Below are positions 57,001-64,000 of a DNA stretch of 64,000 bases, piece by piece. Source of the stretch: Owenia fusiformis (Eukaryota > Annelida > Polychaeta > Sabellida > Oweniidae). The notes below the pieces were generated by a model. The model was not told the DNA's origin, did not search any database, and saw only the letters and a list, made by a program, of their open reading frames with translations. A program made the translations under genes and the position numbers. The first letter of the stretch is position 1, and each line of letters starts with the position of its first letter. The stretch covers positions 8,965,598 to 9,029,597 of the forward strand of contig CAIIXF020000001.1 of NCBI GenBank assembly GCA_903813345.2. The letters are read 5' to 3'.

Positions 57001-59195
57001 AAAGTGCTGTTTAAAGAATTTGAGAAGATTTTTTTCTAGGAGTAGCCCGTGAAAAACCGCTGATTCAAAATATCTGAACATTTCAGAAAATATACTTCAA
57101 ACATATATCAAAAACGAAGGAGCAACGGAAATTTGGAAAATTAGCCGATAAAAAAATTGGAATCCAAATAAGGAAAAAAGTACACTTCTCAAATTGTTTT
57201 TTTCTATTTTTTTTTAATTTGTATGAGAGATTTCAAAATTCTAAAGCTCCTTCCATTTTGGGCTATATTAAAGGGATGTTTCAGAGAAATTAGAAAAAAA
57301 ATGTTCAGGGACCTTTGCCGTGCTACTCTTTTTGTCAATTTTTCTGTCACATTTTCAGAGGACTCAAATTCCCATTCCAAAATGTTTACTGTTTCTATTT
57401 GCATTACCACAGTGAGCCTGGTTATATAAATGATAAGTGGAACTAAAAAATTGAGAGAAAATCCAACCAAAAGACAGTTAATTTTGATGGTCAGATTATA
57501 CTCAAATGCCATGTGCTTCCTGGTTTCGGCCATCTTGGAGTTATAAGTTACCTTAACTTATTTCAACCGTCAAATTCCTCCATTCAGTTCCCGGCATGCA
57601 CCAGTCATAAGGGAAATCCCTGGGGAATTCCCTTTCCCACATTTTGAAAATTGCTGATATATTTCCGATGTAAAAACTAAAATCTCTTCGTTCTGCCGAT
57701 AAACCCATACAATTGGCGATTCAACTACATAAAAAGAATTCTAAAATACTAAGGAATGTATCGAGGTAGGTTATTTAGGTGTGCAATGCGTAGTATTTTC
57801 TCCAACTATGTAAAAACATTGACTGACCAATAATTGGCGCGTACGACCACAATCTAAACGGGTCGTAGGATGCGATAAGAATTCGGACCTTTGGGATTCG
57901 GACCAATGGGGTGACCCCTGCAAAAATGGTGCTGCAAAATGGATCAACTGAACAACAACAATAAATAAAGACATATAATCAGTGGATACCAAGATTACAG
58001 TGGGGGGCATAAAGAATTACAAAACCTATGGAAATTACATGTTGTCGCATATGTAAAAAATTCTTACCTCAGTGTATTCAGTGCTCTATTTTCTCCGTCA
58101 TAGTAAGTCCAGATATAGTGGAATTTGTGTCCATAATGACAAATAAGAACTTAAAATTTGATGTGGAATTCACATGTTAATGCCGACTCTTCAAATGTTG
58201 AGGTGATTTTGGAGCCAGATTACGCCGCAATGTGGGTTGGCTCCCAGAATGCAACATGACACGTGTCAGCTTTCAAAATGCCATTCCGCCGTTTTGAAAT
58301 ATGTCACAAATAAATAAGGTTACTTGATGTTGCATTCTGGGAGTCAATCCTCCTTGGATCACAAACATGGGGATTCATGAAAACATTAGTCCGATTTGGT
58401 AGGGATTTATCCTAGTATGTATCCAACAGACTGACTAGAAGTCAGTCTGTTATGATGTACTACTTTCCTGTGGAAATTGCAGTGAAATTTCTTGCACAAA
58501 ATTATCAATTAGAGGAACCATTTTTTCAATAAAATTAAAATTACAAAATTTCAACTAAATAGTAAGGTACAATTAAATGCAATAAAAAGTAACACAGCAT
58601 ATCATCAAGTGGAAATAAAGCTAGATGAAGTAACAAATGTGCAAATTAATTTTACCCAATCGGCCATTTTGAATAGCACTTCCTATGTAAACAAATATTA
58701 CCAAACTTTAACATAGGTGCCTTATAGTCTGAATATAATTCAGACTAAATAGGATATAGTCTAGGATTTATCCATCATTTGCAGGTATGAGGCTTTGGAT
58801 TCATTTATTGTGCTACTTAAAGTGGATGGGAATTATTTTTCTACCACTTTGGAGAGTTTGAGACATGAAACTTAGAATTTAGCTCATTGTGACAACTTTT
58901 GAGGGTTGAGATTTATTTTTGTCCCCAACTTTAGCTAACGGGGATACTCTAAGATTTTGGTAAATACATCTTTCCAGTTTACAGCCATCAAAACAAGCTA
59001 CGGTGTAGGCGAAATCAGGAAATAAAAATGGTATCTGTTCAAATGGTTCTTTTTTGTGTCAAAAAAACATACATTATACACAGATGTATTTCTAAGAAAT
59101 TTAGACTGGCTACTTCAATTCTGAGACTAAAGTTATAAAAAATAAAATAAAAATTAGATTTCTTTATGGTGAACTTACTTTCTTGCACTCCCCAT
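45086..59195 (-). CDS. UTP3: UTP3/SAS10 small-subunit processome protein, 15 exons
   Basis: Exons on the minus strand: 59195-59179, 53968-53818, 53607-53554, 53186-53051, 52827-52756, 52033-51915, 51593-51504, 51364-51195, 50796-50700, 50344-50199, 49862-49739, 49474-49362, 46303-46216, 45878-45771, 45175-45086. The phase is consistent: 1575 nt, 524 aa plus stop. The coding part of exon 1 is only 17 nt (MGSAR plus two bases) and joins across a 5.2 kb intron to KKKAGKSKK. Acidic segments follow (DDDSDDDVIDKRL). The Sas10/Utp3/C1D domain runs from about residue 214 (LLKKESPELLPLIEEF...TLYMNYCVNISFYM). The C-terminal Sas10 block is IEKNRGLTPNRKK...YRKAKIRRKGQ...YGGEISGIRAGLKRSVKL. The family acts in U3-dependent 18S rRNA processing in the nucleolus. 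Length is close to the human protein. Introns carry SINEs and several MITEs. Confidence 0.92.
46336..47245. mobile_element. Foldback repeat with GACG minisatellite (family R2), UTP3 intron 12
   Basis: The left end (cgtagcgaatcccatcgaac) and right end (cattcgatgggataataaac) are inverted. The interior has repeated 'atggccaccatttt' style segments, each ~110-180 bp, and 'caaatatgaacaaaatcgct' three times. A pure GACG tract lies at 47143-47203. Decayed relatives are at 39925-40680 and 38265-38345. Confidence 0.65.
47256..47530 (+). mobile_element. tRNA-headed SINE, copy 1
   Basis: The head has an A box (TGGCTCAGTGG) and a B box (GGTTCGATTCC) at tRNA spacing, but the 3' acceptor strand is missing, so it is not a tRNA gene. 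The body shares long stretches with copy 2: 'gggtgtttgactgagtggt', 'aaaaggctgtggtgtgtac', 'gaacacagggctcct', 'aaggaggggtttctgg' and the end 'gaggtattgctc'. The body is a candidate conserved SINE core. It sits between the R2 and R1 elements in UTP3 intron 12. Confidence 0.78.
47566..49072. mobile_element. GGCTCACATGGTG foldback element (family R1), complete copy
   Basis: The left end 'ttagtaccatgggtactggg' and the right end 'gctcacgatgtgagctaat' are inverted in their 'gctcacat' cores. The interior is about four tandem units of ~340-355 bp, each with 'ggctgaaaataaaaaa', 'gtaacaaaattatttcat', 'aagctaggaaatgggtcaaa' and 'aaaataggcgagcttttgaa'. A GACG minisatellite (48965-49035) closes the array. 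Same family as 8021-15519. Confidence 0.78.
49095..49230. repeat. Degenerate tandem repeat 'aagtcaacacattctctacaat'
   Basis: Four or five diverged copies (aagtcaacccattctct, acttaacacattctct, tttgacacattctctaca, aagtcaacacatgtca). Single copies also stand at 46311 and 47247. The R2, SINE and R1 insertions may therefore have landed within or beside this local array. Confidence 0.5.
52150..52465 (-). mobile_element. tRNA-headed SINE, copy 2 (UTP3 intron 5)
   Basis: In minus orientation the head starts at 52465 with an A box (TAGCTCAGCGG) and a B box-like GGATTCGATCC, then the same body as copy 1. Its 5' strand GTCCACC has no complementary 3' strand, so it is tRNA-like rather than a tRNA gene. 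The differences from copy 1 suggest an old insertion. Confidence 0.75.
54515..55094 (-). mobile_element. TA-flanked CAGTGGGG MITE, copy 2 (UTP3 intron 1)
   Basis: Inverse orientation of the element at 6613-7230: the left edge is TAAAGTGTGGGCC and the right edge tatgttccccactgTA. It keeps the inner hairpin (ggattgactcccagaatgca at 54738 and its inverse near 54832) and lacks the extra palindrome of copy 1. Confidence 0.75.
55585..57915. repeat. Region bracketed by inverted TGGTCCGAATCC arrays
   Basis: 55585-55770 is a ~14-16 bp minisatellite of 'tccgaatcccaatc' variants. At 57885-57912 the same motif appears in inverse (ttcggacctttgggattcgg, then accaatgggg). The two may be ends of one 2.3 kb element or two traces of one satellite. 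Between them lie unique-looking AT-rich DNA and the TIR element 56701-57772. Confidence 0.45.
56701..57772. mobile_element. TIR element, ~1.07 kb, UTP3 intron 1
   Basis: The left arm begins tacctgtttcaatagattcc and the right arm in inverse taacctacctcgatacattcc. The arms stay similar for ~100 bp ('tgggtttatcggcagaac' pairs with 'gttctgccgataaaccca'). No transposase ORF. Confidence 0.7.
57996..58932 (+). mobile_element. TA-flanked CAGTGGGG MITE, copy 3, split by another element
   Basis: TTACAGTGGGGGGCATAAAG at the left and tttgtccccaacttTA at the right. Same order and inner hairpin as copies 1 and 2, with a 350 bp insertion at 58414-58763. Confidence 0.75.
58414..58763. mobile_element. 350 bp nested element with 10 bp target duplication
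   Basis: GGATTTATCC is present at 58404-58413 and 58764-58773, whereas the undisturbed MITE copies have it once. The ends are imperfectly inverted (TAGTATGTATCC and, in inverse, TAGACTATATCC). Each end carries its own hairpin (cagactgac..gtcagtctg; agtctgaat..attcagact). The long duplication would fit MULE-like elements, but no superfamily is certain. Confidence 0.75.
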
Positions 59196-60422
59196 TTCTC
59201 GTTTCCCTGTAAGGTTTCTTCTTAATATGTAATATATGGCTGGCAAAACGCAAATAAGAAGGTTTCAGAATTTTTTTTCAGAAAAAAAATTTGCACGTGA
59301 ACCGGAAATGTATTACGATAATTAGCGAGATTTGAGGCGAGATCAGAGATTGTTGTAGCAACAAAAGGTAAAATTAGCGCAAATTGTCATTTTATCTGTT
59401 CAGTATGCAATTAATTTGATAGTTACAAAGACAAAATATATCATTATCGATTTCTTGATGTGCAAACCTAAAAAAAGAGTAGATTTATACCACTGAGAAC
59501 AGGATCAAAATATTTTTTAGATCTTTCTATTTTTCAAAAAATTTTCAAAAATCTTCAGACTCCACACGTGCTAGTCTAAACGAAGAATATTAAAGGCCCG
59601 AGTAAAGGGGGAGGGGGTTAAGGGGAATGCTTCTGTTCACTATGGTCTAGTCCTAGAGTTAGTATCAGCCTAAGAATATGAATATTTCATTGATTCGACC
59701 TATGACTATGTCTGCATTTTACAGTCCTACACATACGTGTACAGTCTGCAGCACTGGATAGATCTAGCCTTGTAGAAGTCTTTAGCATTTGTTGATTTTT
59801 AAAATTTGGATATTTGTTTCCAAATGTAAAGCCTTGCAACATACCCATCGGAAAAAGCTTGACTTTATCTGCGATAAATTACATGTAATTCGTTAACCAA
59901 AGCAGTTTGGCCCAGTTATCTACTCCTGACGTCGTAAATCTACGACGTCGTGAGTAGATAACTGGGCCAGAAGGGTTTGGTTAGTAATTCGTAAGATAAA
60001 TACTTCTTACTTGTCATATTTCCATGCTCAACCCAAAGAATACCACTATTTCTACAGTCCTGCTACGCCAAACTATATCCTAAGTAATAACTGGAGTCAT
60101 AAAATGAACTTCTTTCCGAACAAATATCCAAATTTTAAAAATCAACAAATGCTAAAGCCTTCTACAAGGCTTATAGATAGATCATAAGCTTTTTCTTATG
60201 GGCTCATTAATCTTTTTCTGATTATCCATGAATTGATGACATAGTGCTTTACCTGTTTACCATTTGAAAAAATGCTAGGTAATCAACACATTGTACCATA
60301 ATTGAACATGTTGAAATAGAATGTAGATCCGGATGTCCTATTCATATGGGTTGATTAAACCTTTTTACATCTTGAATTTCTGTGTTACGTTTTGTACTGC
60401 ATATGTATTTTCCAGTCTAACA
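59196..60422. other. Shared 5' region between UTP3 and LRRC34
   Basis: The 1.2 kb between the divergent start codons holds a large foldback element and no ORF of note. No TATA box is obvious next to either gene. The LRRC34 coding start lies 8 bp after a good acceptor (tattttccag), so a non-coding first exon probably lies in this interval. Confidence 0.5.
59759..60183. mobile_element. Foldback MITE in the UTP3/LRRC34 5' region
   Basis: The outer arms 'tagccttgtagaag' and 'tttagcatttgttgattttt' recur in inverse near 60130-60175. The centre (59910-59972) is a near-perfect hairpin of 'ctggcccagttatctactc' type with ACGTCGTAAATCTACGACGT at its middle. About 425 bp. Confidence 0.75.
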
Positions 60423-63400
60423 ATGTCAGATATTGAGGGGACAATAAATAGCTATGAGGCTGTGTGTAAGATCACAAATTCCAAGCCACATGAACACATA
60501 ATGCGTGTTTTGAAAAAAGAAAAGGAAGTCATTGAAATGTAAGTATCAGTGTTAACTACATCTGCTTTAAAATGTGCATATCAAATGTCTTCGATTAAAA
60601 TAATGTGAATCTATAATTTTATTTTATTATTTATTATCAGCACTGTCACTGTGTGATAAAATGCACAATCATTGTTTCTATTTTGTATGTTAAATTGATT
60701 TATATTCAATATATTGTGATTACATGTATGTCAAATGTGTTGTGCATGCAATGCACAGATCAATACGCATGTTTCTTCCTCCATGTACATGTATATTAAT
60801 TGTGTCCATGTATGTTCATATAGGACAAAAGAAGAGGGTCTGTGAGTAAATTGAAGTTAAATACATGTTGCTTACTGTATGTTTGTGTGTGATGCTGAGG
60901 TTATCTTGCATTCATATAAGACTATTTATATTCTATTTACTCTATTAATTAATACACATGAGAGATTATTCTGTGCACATAACTCTTACATAAAAGCTTT
61001 GAACATCAAAGGTAACAATCCCCAATGTTACCCTATGGCCATTTTCTTTCAAACACTGGTTTGATAAATTTGTAAAGGGTCTGGGAAAAAATGAAGCATT
61101 ACTATAAAGAATGATGCTTGAATTGGGAATGTGTATTCAGAATAATGTCTCACCTTTTATAGATCTTTGGGTCATGTATAATCACTTAAATTACATGTAT
61201 GTTGTACATATGTCACTTTTATTGAAAGTACATGTAGATAAATGTAGTTTGTTTAGATTAGATTTAATATATGTTTGACCAATTTTTGCAATCAGAAGTG
61301 CTTTAAAATGAGCTTTTTAGTGCATTTACTATTTATAGAGATGACTTTAATGGTAGAAGCTGCAATTATAAAATATCAATTTAATATCATTTTAGAACTT
61401 TTTTATTTTGAGAAGTTATATTTTTGAATCTATTAAGTCCAGGTTCCCGATCCTTTTTATACATATAGTTTCCTACAATATACTCATTTTTTTAATTAAC
61501 ATACCGTAATTTGCAACAAATAAATTCTTAAAATATTGTTTTTTAGTTCATAACCACTGTAATTTGCAACAAATAAATTCTTAAAATATTGTTTTTTAGT
61601 TCATAACCACTGGACCCAATTATAATTGGTCTCTTGTCACATAAAACAGAAAGCCCCTGTGGCAGCCATTTCTTTTGTTATTCAGTAATTTGTTTGCCAA
61701 TTCACAACCAAGCAACCTTGTTGTCATTGCAGTATATTTTAACACTGTTTAACCTAAAATAAAAATGTTCAAAAAATTCTTATGTGTATGTGAATGTGTA
61801 TTCAGAATAATGTCTCACCTTTTATAGATCTTTGGGTCATGTATAATCACTTAAATTACATGTATGTTGTACATATGTCACTTTTATTGAAAGTACATGT
61901 AGATAAATGTAGTTTGTTTAGATTAGATTTAATATATGTTTGACCAATTTTTGCAATCAGAAGTGCTTTAAAATGAGCTTTTTAGTGCATTTACTATTTA
62001 TAGAGATGACTTTAATGGTAGAAGCTGCAATTATAAAATATCAATTTAATATCATTTTAGAACTTTTTTATTTTGAGAAGTTATATTTTTGAATCTATTA
62101 AGTCCAGGTTCCCGATCCTTTTTATACATATAGTTTCCTACAATATACTCATTTTTTTAATTAACATACCGTAATTTGCAACAAATAAATTCTTAAAATA
62201 TTGTTTTTTAGTTCATAACCACTGTAATTTGCAACAAATAAATTCTTAAAATATTGTTTTTTAGTTCATAACCACTGGACCCAATTATAATTGGTCTCTT
62301 GTCACATAAAACAGAAAGCCCCTGTGGCAGCCATTTCTTTTGTTATTCAGTAATTTGTTTGCCAATTCACAACCAAGCAACCTTGTTGTCATTGCAGTAT
62401 ATTTTAACACTGTTTAACCTAAAATAAAAATGTTCAAAAAATTCTTAAAATAAATCATATTGTTTATGTAAAAGGTTGAAACAATTTAATAATCTTGTAC
62501 ATTCATACTTCCAGTGAGGACAGGGACAAAATGTACCTTGATTTAGCTGGGAACAAGCATCTTATGAATGACAAGAGGTTTACTGATGATGACATGGAAG
62601 TGCTGTACAAGACACTGAAGAATAACACCTATGTCACAACCTTAGATTTACGTTACAACGAAGTAACAGATAAAGGAGCTCAGTGGCTTGCCAAACTTAT
62701 AGAGGTACTGTTTGGCAAAAGTCATATACATTTGAGCAATTAAAGCGAGCATTTCATTTGATTAACAAATACATGTAATTATCATCATTAATTATGAGAA
62801 GTCATAATGTTTCTTCCTATGATCTTCAGGAAACACCAGCTCTAATAGAACTGAATGTGATGTGCAACAACATTGAGGGAGATGGGGGAGAGCACCTAGC
62901 TGCAGCTTTACATGTAAGTCAGATAACATAGGTGCAGCTTTTTACGTAAATTGCATAGCATGTAGCTGCAGCTTTATATGTAAATGCATCTTTTTATGCA
63001 AATTGCAGAACATAGCTGCAGCTATATATGTAAATTGCAAAACATAGTTGTAGCTGTTTATGTAATTTGCACAACATAGCTGCAACTTGATATATAAGTC
63101 CGATAATATAGCTGCAGCTTTAGCTTTAGGTTAATTGCACAACATATTTTTAGCTGCTGTTTTATGTTAGTCAGATAACAGCAGCAGCTTTAGATACATA
63201 TTAATTGAATAACATAGGTGCAGCTAGATGTAAGTCAGTTTACATAGCTGCAACTTTGATATCTACAGGGTGGCCAAAAATGCAGTATGTTATATTATCC
63301 TGCAACCTTTTATTGTTAGCCATAGGATAGAACTGTAGAAGCTTGCACATAACAGCAGCTTCATCTGTTTATTAATGCCTTTTATTCTTTCTCTAGAAAA

Positions 63401-63919
63401 ATGAGACACTGCGTATTCTGCGACTTAATGGTAACAAGATGGGTAACAAAGGAGGGATGTGTTTTGCTCAAGCACTTCAGATCTCAACCACATTAGAAGC
63501 ACTGGACTTAGGAGATACTGACATGGTAGGTGGATCATAGTGTTGATCAGATACAAATCACAAGAACTGACATCAGAAAATACAACATAATATCTTATGC
63601 TTGTAATAAATACTACATGCTTCATATAGAACATTTGTTTTTTGAAACATGTGCAACATAGCTGTACTGTCATTGCAAAGCATGTGTGAATCATACTTTA
63701 ACATTTATTGTACAATTTTTATGATGACAGTACTAGTATTTAAATAGTATGATTATTCTATGATGTGTGAATGCATTTTGATTGTAGAAAACTGAAAGCA
63801 TTGTAGCCCTAGCAGCAGTCTTGCACTACAATAGAACTCTTAAGGCTTTGAATATTAATAGACCTCTATTGTTCACACAACAGGAGGAACCTACAAATCA
63901 CTTTGCAAGAATGCTCAAA
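60423..63919 (+). CDS. LRRC34: LRRC34-like leucine-rich repeat protein, 5' part (continues off window)
   Basis: Exons in the window: 60423-60538, 62515-62704, 62830-62913, 63397-63525, 63788-63919, in phase, 217 aa so far. The start is MSDIEGTINSYEAVCK, just after an acceptor at 60414, so the 5' UTR is probably spliced. From residue ~55 the protein is ribonuclease-inhibitor-type leucine-rich repeats of ~28 residues: TLDLRYNEVTDKGAQWLAKLI, ELNVMCNNIEGDGGEHLAAAL, ILRLNGNKMGNKGGMCFAQAL, ALDLGDTDM. Exon 3 codes exactly one repeat (84 nt). The segment ALNINRPLLFTQQEEPTNHFARMLK breaks the regular repeat and is what makes me choose LRRC34, a protein linked in mouse to nucleolar NPM1 and stem or germ cells. 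Another LRR protein of the same class cannot be excluded. Confidence 0.75.
61127..62446. repeat. 665 bp tandem duplication in LRRC34 intron 1
   Basis: 61127-61782 and 61792-62446 are essentially identical at a 665 bp offset. Each copy already contains a 53 bp direct repeat (first at 61507 and 61560; 'taatttgcaacaaataaatt'), so the small duplication came first. The high identity means recent origin, gene conversion, or an assembly artefact. Confidence 0.9.
62899..63262. repeat. ~32 bp minisatellite spanning the LRRC34 exon 3 splice donor
   Basis: About ten diverged copies of 'agctgcagctttacatgtaa'-plus-'gtcagataacat'. The first copy begins inside exon 3 (AAALH codons) and includes its GT donor at 62914. 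Later copies (near 62931, 62965, 63015, 63048, 63078, 63110, 63148, 63178, 63213, 63246) fill most of intron 3. Several retain GTAA after 'tat' or 'gat' and could act as cryptic donors. Confidence 0.7.
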
Positions 63920-64000
63920 GTAAGTTCTCTTTAAGTTACTGTCTTTTTGCATGCTGCAACTGTCATCAAGGTATCAACATTGACCCCACACACCCTGCCA

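Noticed and set aside
59350-59366. GTTGTAGCAAC as an X-box between UTP3 and LRRC34
   Set aside because: It is 3 bp too short between the half-sites for RFX binding.

Overview
The window is eukaryotic nuclear DNA from an animal. It is AT-rich, its genes are split by GT-AG introns, and it holds microtubule and nucleolar genes with metazoan domain layouts, tRNA-headed SINEs and many non-autonomous DNA transposons. GACG minisatellites inside foldback repeats suggest a marine invertebrate (mollusc-like or an invertebrate deuterostome), but I cannot name the species.

Four protein genes can be assembled exon by exon, with reading phase kept across every junction. They are: (1) NSUN5, a 28S rRNA m5C methyltransferase, minus strand, 7600 to 1533, 9 exons, 584 aa; (2) a doublecortin-EMAP fusion (DCX-EMAP type), plus strand, 16710 to 43311, 18 exons, 1246 aa; (3) UTP3/SAS10, a small-subunit processome protein, minus strand, 59195 to 45086, 15 exons, 524 aa; (4) the 5' part of an LRRC34-like leucine-rich-repeat gene, plus strand, from 60423 and running off the right edge. 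NSUN5 and DCX-EMAP are divergent, DCX-EMAP and UTP3 are convergent, and UTP3 and LRRC34 are divergent about 1.2 kb apart.

The rest is mostly introns and intergenic DNA shaped by layers of transposon insertion. The NSUN5/DCX-EMAP spacer holds a ~1.5 kb repeat split by a 5.6 kb terminal-inverted-repeat (TIR) element with a CATA target duplication, which itself carries three smaller foldback elements. DCX-EMAP intron 2 holds two neighbouring elements whose ends both begin CACGG. One contains further nested elements; the other contains a palindromic GTTACGCGG cluster. The UTP3 introns carry two SINEs, GACG-bearing repeats and TA-flanked MITEs, one of which is split by another element.

I see no bacterial-type system, CRISPR array or intact transposase. 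The observations most worth following are a minisatellite in LRRC34 intron 3 that includes the exon 3 splice donor, an RFX X-box-like site upstream of the DCX-EMAP gene, and the paired CACGG elements.
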